Shown here piece by piece: positions 8,801 to 16,529 of a stretch of DNA of 64,000 bases. The stretch's first letter is position 1. The number at the start of each line of letters is the position of its first letter. The notes below the pieces were generated by a model. The model did not search any database. It was not told the origin of the DNA and saw only the letters and a program-made list of their open reading frames with translations. Position numbers and translations under genes: made by a program. The DNA comes from Streptomyces paludis (lineage in GTDB: Bacteria; Actinomycetota; Actinomycetes; Streptomycetales; Streptomycetaceae), in the NCBI RefSeq assembly GCF_003344965.1, contig NZ_CP031194.1, positions 3,472,001-3,536,000 of the forward strand, in the 5' to 3' direction.

Positions 8801-9444
8801 ACCTTGAGCGTCGGCAGTCCGGCAACTACATCGAGGAAGTGGCCCGACAGCCGGGAGAGCAGACTCCACTGACGGTCCATCCGGGACTGGGTGGCCCAGC
8901 CGATGAGCGCCATGAACATCGGGATCAGCGGCAGGGTCACCACGATGACGGCGGCCGAGACCCAGTCCTCGGTGACAATGCGCGCGAGCACCGCCACCGG
9001 CACCACCACCGCGAGCCCCAGCTGCGGCAGATAGCGCGCGAAGTAGTCGTCCAGGGCGTCGACTCCCCGGGTGGCGAGCGCCACCAGGGAGCCCGTACGC
9101 CGGCCGCTCAGCCACGCGGGCCCCAGCTCGGCCGCCCGAGCCAGCAGCCGTCGCCGCAGCTCGGACTTGACCGCCGCGCTCGCCCGATGGGCCGCCAGCT
9201 CGGTGAGCCAGGCGACCAGACCGCGCCCGAGGGCCACCGCCGCCAGCAGAAGCAGCGGGGTACGCAGCGCGGTCCCGTCCAGCCCGTGCTGGAAGGCGCC
9301 GACCACCAGCTCTGCGATCAGCATCGCCTGGGCGATGACCAGCCCGGCACCGGCCAGCCCGAGCGCCACGACCGCCGCCAGGAAGAAGCGGGTGGCGCGG
9401 GCGTACCGGAGCAGTCGCGGATCGATTGGTTTCACGTGAAACAC
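5824..9444 (-). CDS. cydCD: CydDC-type ABC transporter, fused halves
   Basis: A 1206-residue fusion of two ABC exporter halves needed for cytochrome bd assembly; in E. coli CydDC moves reductant (glutathione/cysteine) to the outside. The N-terminal CydD-like half has six membrane segments, Walker A GPSGVGKST, signature LSAGQRQR and LLLLDEPTAAL. The C-terminal CydC-like half has GPSGAGKST, LSGGQRQR and VLILDEPAEHLD. A low-complexity linker (GSGAYDGFDAYDGSG) joins them. Translation apparently starts at a GTG inside a parS site, giving an FHVK N-terminus. The next in-frame GTG at 9435 is also within parS. It follows cydB after 9 bases. Confidence 0.95.
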   Translation of the reverse strand: MFHVKPIDPRLLRYARATRFFLAAVVALGLAGAGLVIAQAMLIAELVVGAFQHGLDGTALRTPLLLLAAVALGRGLVAWLTELAAHRASAAVKSELRRRLLARAAELGPAWLSGRRTGSLVALATRGVDALDDYFARYLPQLGLAVVVPVAVLARIVTEDWVSAAVIVVTLPLIPMFMALIGWATQSRMDRQWSLLSRLSGHFLDVVAGLPTLKVFGRAKAQAESIRTITTQYRRATLRTLRIAFLSSFALELLSTLSVALVAVGIGMRLVHGELDLYTGLVVLVLAPEAYLPIRQVGAQYHAAAEGLAAAEEIFTVLETAPPARGTSAVPGAPRLELTGVTVRHQGRTEPSLDNASLTVEPGETVALVGPSGVGKSTLLQVLLGFAVPDEGRVRVDGRELASLDPDRWHERIAWVPQRPHLFAGTIAENVRLARPDAEAAAVWDALRDAGAADFVAALPRGLDTPLGEDGAGLSAGQRQRLALARAFLADRPLLLLDEPTAALDGETEEGIVEAVRRLAVGRTVLLVVHRPALLAVADRVVELPARTVRTARETGDGLPTPLASGAREPDAWDAVEDIIGSAAGDAEEDVPRPAGSGAYDGFDAYDGSGTYDGFAASGKPLARMRAAAGALRGRFLLALLLGSCALGSAVGLMAVSGWLISRASEQPPVLYLMIAVTATRAFGIGRAVFRYAERVVSHDAVLRMLADLRVSVYRRLERVAPAGLRETRRGDLLSRLVADVDELQDYWLRWLLPVGSALLVGAGTVGFTAWLLPEAGAVLAAGLLAAGVGVPLLSAAVTRRGEGRLAPARGLLATRVTDLLAGMAELTVAGALKGRLEQVRRADGALTAIASRGASGNALGSGLSALICGLTVAVAAFVAIPAVGDGRLAGVELAVIVLTPLAAFEAVAGLPLAVRHRRRAARGAERVHEVLDAPVPVQEPAEPAAAPVSPFPLEVRGLTARYAGQRRDALSGLDLTLTEGKRVAVVGPSGAGKSTLAQVLLRFLDAREGECRLGGTELAALDGDTVRRFVGLCAQDAHLFDSSVRENLRLARTDASDDALRDALRRARLLDWVDALPAGLDTLVGEHGARLSGGQRQRLALARALLADFPVLILDEPAEHLDLATADALTADLLAATEGRTTLLITHRLRGLDTVDEVIVLDGGRCVQRGPYAELAAGEGPLRRMLERERAGDLLGVQKSTFPVK
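9429..9442. promoter_or_regulatory. parS: parS (ParB-binding site), within cydCD start
   Basis: Exact palindrome GTTTCACGTGAAAC. It overlaps the first codons of cydCD on the minus strand, where it is read as FHVK. Streptomyces chromosomes carry about twenty such ParB sites around oriC. Confidence 0.95.
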
Positions 9445-9453
9445 CCGCCTTCG

Positions 9454-10458
9454 TCAGTGGGTGGCGTCGGCGATGTGCTGCGTACCGATCCGCTTGCGGA
9501 AGACCCAGTACGTCCAGCCCTGGTAGAGCATCACCACCGGAGTGGCGATACCCGCGCACCAGGTCATGATCTTCAGGGTGTACGGGGTGGAGGAGGCATT
9601 CGTGACGGTCAGGCTCCACGCGTCGTTCAGCGAGGACGGCATGACGTCCGGGAAGAGCGTAAGGAAGAACGTGGCGACCAGGGCCGCGATCGTCACCCCG
9701 GAGAGCGCGAACGACCAGCCCTCGCGCCCCGCCGCTATCGCCACGATCGCCCCGGCCAGCGCCACGAGGGCGACGATCACCGCGATCAGGCTGCCGCCGT
9801 CGCCGCGGTCCAGCTGCGTCCAGACCAGGAACCCGAGGGTCAGTACGGCGGCGACCGCGCCCAGCCCGAGCGCCAGCCTCCTGGCCCGCACCCGGATGTC
9901 GCCGACGGTCTTCAGCGCGGCGAACACCGTGCCGTGGAAGGTGAAGAGGGCCAGCGTGACCAGCCCGCCGAGCAGCGCGTACGGGTTGAACAGATCCCCG
10001 AGACCGCCGACGTACTCCTTGTGGGCGTCGATCTTGACCCCGTGCACGATGTTGCCGAAGGCGACCCCCCAGAGCACGGCGGGGAGCAGCGAGGTCCAGA
10101 AGATCGTGTGCTCCCAGTTGCGCTGCCAGCTCTCCTCCGGCCGCTTGGCCCGGTACTCGAAGGCGACACCGCGCAGGATCAGACAGACCAGGATGAGCAG
10201 CAGCGGCAGATAGAAGCCGGAGAAGAGCGTCGCGTACCAGTCCGGGAAGGCCGCGAAGGTGGCTCCGGCGGCGCTCAGCAGCCAGACCTCGTTGCCGTCC
10301 CAGACGGGCCCGATGGTGTTGATGAGGACCCGTCGCTCCGCGCGGTCACGGGCGAGCAGCTTGGTGAGGACCCCGATGCCGAAGTCGAACCCTTCGAGAA
10401 AGAAGTAGCCGGTCCAGAGGACGGCGATCAGCACGAACCAGACGTCGTGGAGTTCCAT
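9454..10458 (-). CDS. cydB: Cytochrome bd ubiquinol/menaquinol oxidase subunit II
   Basis: A 334-residue polytopic membrane protein of CydB length. The N-terminal region (VWFVLIAVLWTGYFFLEGFDFG) and the WDGNEVWLL block near residue 53 are hallmarks of the family. About eight hydrophobic helices follow, with a histidine- and tryptophan-containing loop typical of the subunit. It pairs with CydA to reduce O2 to water at high affinity, using menaquinol in actinobacteria. It lies 14 bases downstream of cydA and 9 upstream of cydCD, clearly one operon. Confidence 0.96.
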   Translation of the reverse strand: MELHDVWFVLIAVLWTGYFFLEGFDFGIGVLTKLLARDRAERRVLINTIGPVWDGNEVWLLSAAGATFAAFPDWYATLFSGFYLPLLLILVCLILRGVAFEYRAKRPEESWQRNWEHTIFWTSLLPAVLWGVAFGNIVHGVKIDAHKEYVGGLGDLFNPYALLGGLVTLALFTFHGTVFAALKTVGDIRVRARRLALGLGAVAAVLTLGFLVWTQLDRGDGGSLIAVIVALVALAGAIVAIAAGREGWSFALSGVTIAALVATFFLTLFPDVMPSSLNDAWSLTVTNASSTPYTLKIMTWCAGIATPVVMLYQGWTYWVFRKRIGTQHIADATH

Positions 10459-10472
10459 GGCTCATCGACTCC

Positions 10473-11981
10473 TCAGTACGAGAAGGCCATCGGCCGGTCG
10501 GCGTCCGCATGGTCGCCGCCGATCTTGGTGGGCGGGTTGAGGTCGTCGTCCGTCAGCTCCGGCGGCCCGGCCTTGACGTACTTCACCATCAGCCGGACCT
10601 CGATCACCGCGAGGACCGCGTACAGCAGGGTGAAGACGGCCATCGAGATAAGCACCTCGATCTGGGAGACGCCCGGGGAGACCGCGTCGGCCGTGCGCAG
10701 CACTCCGTACACGACCCAGGGCTGACGGCCGGTCTCGGTGAAGATCCAGCCCCAGGAGCTGGCGATCAGCGGGAAGAGCATCGTCCAGAGGGCGGTGACC
10801 CAGTACCACGTGGCGAACCTCGGGCTGAGCGCCTTGTTCCGGAAGAGCACCAGATGCGGCACCTCGTCCTCCCCCGTCCGCAGCGCGGCCGGCAGCAGGA
10901 ACTTCTTCCTGGTGAGCCAGAGGCCGAGCAGCCCGAGGGCGAAGGACGCCATGCCGAAGCCGATCATCCAGCGGAAGCTCCAGTAGGCGACGGGGATATT
11001 GGGCCGGTAGTCGCCGGGCCCGTACTTCTCCTGTTCGGCCTTGTTGACGTCGTTGATGCCCGGGACGTACGAGGTGAAGTCGCTGTTGGCGAGGAAGGAG
11101 AGCAGTCCGGGTATCTCGATGGCGACGGAGTTGTGCCCCTTGTCGACGTCTCCGTAGGCGAACACCGAGAACGGCGCGGGCTTCTCGCCGTCCCACAGGG
11201 CCTCGGCCGCCGCCATTTTCATCGGCTGCTGCTTGTACATGACCTTGCCGAGGGTGTCGCCGCTAATGGCGGTGAGCATTCCCGCGATGACCACCGTGAT
11301 CAGGCCGAGCCGCAGTGAGGTGCGCATCACCGGAATGTGCTTCTTGCGCGCCAGGTGGAAGGCCGCGATTCCGACCATGAAGGCGCCGCCGACCAGGAAC
11401 GCCGCGGTCAGGGTGTGGAAGAACTGGGTGAGTGCGGTGTCCTGCGTGAGCACTTTCCAGAAGTCGGTGAGTTCGGCCCGTCCGGCTTCCTTGTTGATGC
11501 GGTAGCCGACCGGGTGCTGCATCCAGGAGTTGGCCGCCAGAATGAAGTACGCGGAGAGCACCGTGCCGATCGAGACCATCCAGATACAGGCCAGATGGAT
11601 CTTCTTCGGCAGCTTGTCCCAGCCGAAGATCCACAGTCCGATAAAGGTGGATTCGAAGAAGAAGGCGATCAGCGCCTCGAAGGCGAGCGGGGCGCCGAAG
11701 ACATCCCCCACGAAGCGCGAGTAGTCGGACCAGTTCATTCCGAACTGGAACTCCTGCACGATGCCGGTGACCACGCCCATCGCGATATTGATCAGAAAGA
11801 GCTTGCCCCAGAACTTGGTGGCCTTGAGGTACTTGGGATTCTCCGTGCGGACCCACGCGGTCTCCAGCCCGGCGGTGAGCGCCGCGAGCGAGATCGTCAG
11901 GGGAACGAAGAGGAAGTGGTAGACGGTGGTGATGCCGAACTGCCAGCGCGCCAGGGTCTCCGGCGCCAGAGCGAGGTCCAC
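10473..11981 (-). CDS. cydA: Cytochrome bd oxidase subunit I
   Basis: A 502-residue haem-bearing subunit. Family marks include the N-terminal RWQFGITTVYHFLFVPLT segment, with the conserved histidine that ligates a b-type haem, GRQPWVVYGVLRT near residue 395, and about nine membrane helices. The short Q-loop class is expected from its length compared with E. coli CydA. It starts at GTG, with a strong AGGAG six or so bases upstream on the minus strand. As first gene of the cydA-cydB-cydCD-kinase operon it sits behind a Rex-like operator, consistent with induction when the NADH/NAD+ ratio rises under oxygen limitation. Confidence 0.97.
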   Translation of the reverse strand: MDLALAPETLARWQFGITTVYHFLFVPLTISLAALTAGLETAWVRTENPKYLKATKFWGKLFLINIAMGVVTGIVQEFQFGMNWSDYSRFVGDVFGAPLAFEALIAFFFESTFIGLWIFGWDKLPKKIHLACIWMVSIGTVLSAYFILAANSWMQHPVGYRINKEAGRAELTDFWKVLTQDTALTQFFHTLTAAFLVGGAFMVGIAAFHLARKKHIPVMRTSLRLGLITVVIAGMLTAISGDTLGKVMYKQQPMKMAAAEALWDGEKPAPFSVFAYGDVDKGHNSVAIEIPGLLSFLANSDFTSYVPGINDVNKAEQEKYGPGDYRPNIPVAYWSFRWMIGFGMASFALGLLGLWLTRKKFLLPAALRTGEDEVPHLVLFRNKALSPRFATWYWVTALWTMLFPLIASSWGWIFTETGRQPWVVYGVLRTADAVSPGVSQIEVLISMAVFTLLYAVLAVIEVRLMVKYVKAGPPELTDDDLNPPTKIGGDHADADRPMAFSY

Positions 11982-12070
11982 GTCTTCTCTCCTTACATCA
12001 CATCGCCATGGTCACAGCGGCGGCGGCCTGCCCCTTTCGCCCTGGACGTACCACCAGGAACGGGACACGC

Positions 12071-12102
12071 TTGTGAACGCGTTCACATTCACAAGCATTA
12101 TG
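12071..12102 (-). promoter_or_regulatory. Rex operator (ROP) and promoter of the cyd operon
   Basis: A perfect 16-bp palindrome TGTGAACGCGTTCACA (12072-12087) matches the Rex consensus TTGTGAA-N4-TTCACAA apart from the outermost base on one side. An overlapping second half-site (TTCACAAG) follows at 12088-12095. On the minus strand a -10-like CATAAT (12097-12102) sits immediately upstream of the palindrome, so bound Rex would cover the transcription start. Rex is the NADH-sensing repressor known to control cydABCD in Streptomyces. The site and its position are seen; the regulator's identity follows from family knowledge. Confidence 0.88.
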
Positions 12103-12253
12103 TCGCACACACTTTCCCGATCTTCGCGTGGGGGGGGTACCTGAACGGCGGGCAGGGACGGCCGAGGGCGGCCCCGCATGGGACCGCCCTCGGCCGAAAC
12201 TCTCCGCGCCGGCTTCGCAAGAGCCCGACTAACCCCCGCAGCCCCTACAACCC

Positions 12254-13333
12254 CTACAGCTCCTTGCGGAACGCCTCTGCCGTCCGCAGGAACAGGTCGT
12301 TGGCCTCGTGCTCGCCGATCGTCACCCGGACCCCCTCGCCCGCGAAGGGCCGTACGACCACCCCGGCCGCCTCGCAGACCGCCGCGAAGTCCTGGGTGCG
12401 CGCGCCGAGCCGCAGCCAGACGAAGTTGGCCTCCGTCTCCGGCACCGTCCAGCCCTGCCCCACCAGCCCCTGCCGGACCCTCGCCCGCTCGGTGACCAGG
12501 GACCCGACCCGGCCCATCAGCTCGTCCTCGGCGCGCAGCGAGGCGATCGCCGCCTCCTGCGCGATCTGGCTCACCCCGAAGGGGACCGCCGTCTTGCGCA
12601 GCGCGGCGGCGACCGGCTCGTGGGCGATCGCGAAGCCGATCCGCAGACCGGCGAGACCGTACGCCTTGGAGAAGGTGCGCAGGACGGCCACATTCGGCCG
12701 GTCGCGGTACAGCTCGACGCCGTCCGGCACCTCGGGGTCGCGGACGAACTCGCGGTACGCCTCGTCCAGCACCACGAGCACATCGCCCGGCACCCGGTCG
12801 AGGAACCGTTCCAGCTCGGCCCGGCGCACCGCCGTACCGGTCGGGTTGTTGGGGTTGCAGACGAAGATCAGCCGCGTCCGCTCGGTGACCGCGTCGGCCA
12901 TCGCGTCGAGGTCGTGCACGTCCTCCCCGGTCAGCGGCACCTCCACCGGAGTCGCCCCCGAAATCCGGGTGATAATCGGGTAAGCCTCAAAGGAGCGCCA
13001 GGCATAGACGACCTCGTCGCCCGGTCCCGCCGTGGCCTGAATCAGCTGCTGGGCGACGCCCACCGAGCCGGTCCCCGTCGCCAGATGGGCGGCCGGCACA
13101 CCGAAGCGGCCGGCCAGCTCGGTCAGCAGTCCGGTGCAGGCCAGGTCGGGGTAGCGGTTGAAGGACCCGGCGGCCGCTATCGCCCGGTCCATCACCCCGG
13201 GCAGCGGCGGATACGGGTTCTCGTTGGAGGACAGCTTGTACGCGACGGGCCCGCCGGACGCCGCCGGCCTGCCCGGCTTGTACGTGGGAATGCCGTCCAG
13301 CTCGGCGCGCAGCTTGGGGCTGGTCTCGCTCAC
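12254..13333 (-). CDS. HisC-family (histidinol-phosphate/aromatic) aminotransferase
   Basis: A 359-residue fold-type I PLP aminotransferase. [11 protein letters not shown] near residue 33, VCNPNNPTG near 165, LDEAYREF near 197 and the Schiff-base lysine in [14 protein letters not shown] near 225 are all present, as is the C-terminal arginine region ([13 protein letters not shown]). It is not with the his operon, and the N-terminal [20 protein letters not shown] matches actinobacterial proteins annotated as putative phenylalanine aminotransferase (Pat), so aromatic amino acid transamination is as likely as histidine synthesis. Start is GTG 13333, with GAGGAGGA upstream. Longer in-frame starts lack this signal. 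Confidence 0.88.
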   Translation of the reverse strand: MSETSPKLRAELDGIPTYKPGRPAASGGPVAYKLSSNENPYPPLPGVMDRAIAAAGSFNRYPDLACTGLLTELAGRFGVPAAHLATGTGSVGVAQQLIQATAGPGDEVVYAWRSFEAYPIITRISGATPVEVPLTGEDVHDLDAMADAVTERTRLIFVCNPNNPTGTAVRRAELERFLDRVPGDVLVVLDEAYREFVRDPEVPDGVELYRDRPNVAVLRTFSKAYGLAGLRIGFAIAHEPVAAALRKTAVPFGVSQIAQEAAIASLRAEDELMGRVGSLVTERARVRQGLVGQGWTVPETEANFVWLRLGARTQDFAAVCEAAGVVVRPFAGEGVRVTIGEHEANDLFLRTAEAFRKEL

Positions 13334-13634
13334 CGCAGGTCCTCCTCGGCCGTTCACGGGTCCGTACAGGGGTACGGGGGCCCGGCCGTACGGGCCGCTC
13401 CCGGTCCGGACGTCCGCCCCCATGCTCAGCTTATGAGGTTCCCGGCCGTCGCGAAGGGCCCGCCGAGGACCCGCGAAGGGCCCGCGCACGGGGCGCCGCC
13501 CGAGGGGCGCGTTCGCCGTCCTGGCGCGCGCCCGTGGCTCGCGCCGTGGCGCGCATCCCCCGTAGTGGTGAGTTGAGACCTCTTCGAAACATGGCCCCTT
13601 CAACAGGTCCAGACCGCTCCTCGCACAGGAGACC
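13334..13634. other. Intergenic region between divergent aminotransferase and LacI-type genes
   Basis: The first 200 bases are GC-rich with inverted GGGGCGCC/GGGGCGC-type runs and no gene. From about 13565 the composition turns AT-richer. This part probably holds promoters for both directions, but no -10/-35 pair is convincing. Confidence 0.4.
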
Positions 13635-13676
13635 ATGGCAAACTACACCAACTACCTTACCTTCATGGGCAGTTAA
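13635..13676 (+). CDS. Possible 13-codon micro-ORF (leader peptide candidate)
   Basis: An AGGAG Shine-Dalgarno lies five bases before an ATG that opens [13 protein letters not shown] and ends at TAA (13674-13676). A short T-run (AAGCTTTTT) follows. Codons such as CTT, AGT and TAA are rare in this genome and the patch is AT-rich compared with its surroundings. The LacI-type gene begins 88 bases further on. It may be a regulatory leader, a small functional peptide or chance. I do not recognise the peptide. It is reported because the ribosome-binding site is stronger than those of many real genes nearby. Confidence 0.35.
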   Translation: MANYTNYLTFMGS

Positions 13677-13764
13677 GCTTTTTAGACCATGCAGAAACGT
13701 GCCTGCTGCCGGGTGCATATGCGACCGGCCCCACCGCCCGCCCGAGCCCTACTATCGGCTCGCC

Positions 13765-14877
13765 ATGACAGCAGCAGGGAAACACCAGGTGAGCCGGACG
13801 GACACAACCCGCCGGGGAAACCGGCAAAGCCGGGCGGGCATCAGGGACGTGGCCGCCGCAGCCGGTGTCTCCATCACGACTGTCTCGGACGCGCTCAACG
13901 GCAAGGGCCGCTTACCCGACGCCACGAGACGCCATGTCCGGGAGGTCGCCGAGCGCCTCGGCTACCGGCCGTCCGCCGCGGCCAGAACCCTCCGTACGGG
14001 CAAATCGGGCCTCATCGGCCTGACCGTGACCACGTACGGGGATGAACCTTTCACCTTTACCGAGTTCGCCTACTTCGCAGAGATGGCCCGGGCCGCGACC
14101 TCGGCCGCGCTCGCCCGCGGCTACGCCCTCGTCATCCTCCCCGCCACCTCCCGACACGATGTCTGGGCGAACGTCGCCCTGGACGGCACCGTCGTCATCG
14201 ACCCCTCCGACCACGATCCCGTCGTGGCGGAACTCGTCCGCCAGGGCCTTCCCGTCGTCTCCGACGGCCGGCCCGCGGGCACCCTTCCCGTCACCGCCTG
14301 GGTCGACAACGACCACGAGGCGGCCGTCCTCGATCTCCTCGACCATCTCGCCGACGCCGGCGCCCGCCGGATCGGCCTCCTCACCGGCACCACCACCGAC
14401 ACCTACACCCGGCTCTCGACCACCGCCTATCTGCGCTGGTGCGAGCGGGTCGGCCAGGAACCGGTGTACGAGTCGTACCCCGCCCACGACCCCTGTGCCG
14501 GGGCCGTGGCGGCCGACCGGCTCCTGGCCCGCCCCGACCGCCCCGACGCCGTCTACGGGCTCTTCGACCCCAACGGCACCGACCTCCTCGCCGCCGCCCG
14601 GCGGTACGGCCTGCGCGTCCCCGAGGACCTGCTGATCGTCTGTTGCAGCGAGTCCACGGTGTACGCGGCCACCGAACCGCCCATCACCACGCTCTCGCTC
14701 AAACCGCGCCGGATCGGCACCGCCGTCGTCCAGCTCCTCATCGACGCCATCGAGGGGATCGACAACGACCGGCCGGTGGAGCAGGTCATACCGACCGAGC
14801 TGATCATCCGGACGTCGTCGCAACGGCGCCCGCCCCGCACCACGGTCAGCCCGCCCCGCTCCCCCGCGGGCGACTGA
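13765..14877 (+). CDS. LacI/GalR-family transcriptional regulator
   Basis: A 370-residue regulator. The N-terminal helix-turn-helix is AGIRDVAAAAGVSITTVSDALNGKGRLPDATRRHV in pieces (about residues 23-57), with the family hinge helix RTLRTGKSGLIGL. A periplasmic-binding-protein-like effector domain follows, including the WVDNDHEAAVLDLLDHL and ITTLSLKPRRIGTAVVQLL blocks. Effector and targets are unknown. The ATG at 13765 is chosen because the HTH normally begins within about 25 residues of the start. An alternative in-frame start upstream would cross the micro-ORF. It stands alone, so targets may be distant or its own promoter. Confidence 0.88.
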   Translation: MTAAGKHQVSRTDTTRRGNRQSRAGIRDVAAAAGVSITTVSDALNGKGRLPDATRRHVREVAERLGYRPSAAARTLRTGKSGLIGLTVTTYGDEPFTFTEFAYFAEMARAATSAALARGYALVILPATSRHDVWANVALDGTVVIDPSDHDPVVAELVRQGLPVVSDGRPAGTLPVTAWVDNDHEAAVLDLLDHLADAGARRIGLLTGTTTDTYTRLSTTAYLRWCERVGQEPVYESYPAHDPCAGAVAADRLLARPDRPDAVYGLFDPNGTDLLAAARRYGLRVPEDLLIVCCSESTVYAATEPPITTLSLKPRRIGTAVVQLLIDAIEGIDNDRPVEQVIPTELIIRTSSQRRPPRTTVSPPRSPAGD

Positions 14878-15159
14878 CCGTGCCCGGTTCCCGCGAGGCG
14901 GCGCGCCGGCCGGCCGTAGACTCTCGGGAATCGGCTGGAGGATCAGACCTTTCGCATTTCGGGCGATCGGCGCGAAAAACGCCGCCGAACCAAAGGTCCG
15001 ACGGGATTCACCACCCCTGGTGCGTCCCACAGGACCAGCGGCGTTCCTATGATGGGCGCACGACACCACGGACTTTCCCCTATCGTCGATGGGCAGATCC
15101 CCATCCCGGCCGGGCAGGCCCGAGAGGTGTACGGCGGCGCGACGGTGGTGGAGGGGTCG

Positions 15160-16350
15160 ATGACACAGGGGGCCGGCCAGGGACCCGTGGTGCGGACGGC
15201 GACGTTGCGCGACTTCCGCGTACCGCCGTACGCGCAGGTACCCGTGCGGTCCGGGGAGCCGGACCAGCCCGAACAGCCGCGGCAGCCCGGACCGGCCGAA
15301 CCCGCCGGCGCCCCGGCGGGCGGTCTGCCCGCCCCGGCGGCGAGCGGTCCGTCCCCCGCCGCGGCCGACGGTCCGTCGTCCGTGCACCCCGGCAACGCCA
15401 TCCCGGCGGACGAACTGCCCGCGGACTACACACCCACCGTGCGCGACCTCCCGGTGATCAACCGGGGGGACACCGTCCTGGTACGGGTGGACCCCGTCGA
15501 GACGCCCGCCGCGGCCGACGGTCTCGGCCCGCTCTACGCCGTCGGTGACGTCCACGGCTATCTGGACGAACTGATCGGCGCGCTGGCCGAGCAGGGCCTC
15601 ATCGACGCCGAGGGCCACTGGGCCGCGGGCAACGCCCGCCTCTGGTTCCTCGGCGACTTCACCGACCGCGGCCCCGACGGCATCGGCGTCATCGATCTGG
15701 TGATGCGGCTCTCCGCCGAAGCGGCGGCCTCCGGCGGCTACTGCAAGGCCCTGATGGGCAATCACGAGCTGCTGCTCATCGGCGCGAAGCGCTTCGGCGA
15801 CACCCCCGTCAACTCCGGTGCGGGCACCGCCACCTTCCAGGCCGCCTGGCTGCTCAACGGCGGCCAGCGCACGGACATGGAGCGGCTCCAGGACGTCCAT
15901 CTTCAGTGGATGTCACGGCTCGACGCGGTCGTCGAGCAGGACGGGCATCTGCTGATGCACTCCGACACGACCGCCTATCTGGACTACGGATCCACGATCG
16001 ACGACGTCAACGACACGGTCCATCAGATCCTGACCCGCAATGACGCCGACGAATGCTGGGATCTGTTCCGCAAGCTCACCAAGCGCTTCGCGTTCCGTGA
16101 CGAGGGCGGCCCCGAGGCCGTTCGCGAACTGCTCTCCCAGTACGGCGGACAGCGCGTCGTCCACGGCCACAGCCCCATTCCCTATCTCCTCGGGGAAGTC
16201 GGCACCGAGGACGCGGCGGACGGCGAAGAGGACTCCGGCCCTCTGGTGGAAGGGCCGCACGTATATGCCGATGGACTTGCCATCGCCATGGACGGCGGCG
16301 TCACGATGGCAGGAAAACTGCTGGTGGTCCAGCTTCCCCTGACCGGCTGA
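15160..16350 (+). CDS. PPP-type metallophosphoesterase (serine/threonine phosphatase-like)
   Basis: A 396-residue protein. A Pro/Ala-rich N-terminal segment of about 100 residues precedes a calcineurin-like catalytic domain with all dimetal motifs: GDVHGY near residue 129, GDFTDRG near 165, GNHELL near 200, and VVHGHSP near 336. PPP enzymes remove phosphate from Ser/Thr proteins or, in ApaH-like branches, hydrolyse dinucleotide polyphosphates. GGAGGGG lies seven bases before the ATG at 15160, which decides the start over ATG 15049. There is no signal peptide, so it is cytoplasmic. The next gene encodes a Ser/Pro/Asp-repeat membrane protein that could be a target, which is inference. Confidence 0.87.
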   Translation: MTQGAGQGPVVRTATLRDFRVPPYAQVPVRSGEPDQPEQPRQPGPAEPAGAPAGGLPAPAASGPSPAAADGPSSVHPGNAIPADELPADYTPTVRDLPVINRGDTVLVRVDPVETPAAADGLGPLYAVGDVHGYLDELIGALAEQGLIDAEGHWAAGNARLWFLGDFTDRGPDGIGVIDLVMRLSAEAAASGGYCKALMGNHELLLIGAKRFGDTPVNSGAGTATFQAAWLLNGGQRTDMERLQDVHLQWMSRLDAVVEQDGHLLMHSDTTAYLDYGSTIDDVNDTVHQILTRNDADECWDLFRKLTKRFAFRDEGGPEAVRELLSQYGGQRVVHGHSPIPYLLGEVGTEDAADGEEDSGPLVEGPHVYADGLAIAMDGGVTMAGKLLVVQLPLTG

Positions 16351-16529
16351 GCGACCGTCAGGGGGAGTGTCCGGAGGAAAGCCCCAACGGCGTTTTCCGG
16401 AAACCCTCTGTCCCGTCCCGCCAAAACAGCTCTACCATCGCCTTATCCGTAGCAGGCTCTCCTCCGTTTCCGCCGATTGTCCGTACCTCACGGACGACGG
16501 CCCCACAGAGCATCGGGGGATGCACACCC

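Noticed and set aside
6001..10725. Very long plus-strand open frame (over 1500 codons) opposite the cyd operon
   Set aside because: It is the antisense of strongly conserved cydCD/cydB codons; composition is Arg/Gly/Gln-rich with no domain. Extended antisense frames are normal in such GC-rich DNA.
13431..13718. 95-codon minus-strand frame in the aminotransferase-LacI spacer
   Set aside because: Low-complexity Arg/Ala C-terminus and no domain; it overlaps likely promoters and the micro-ORF.
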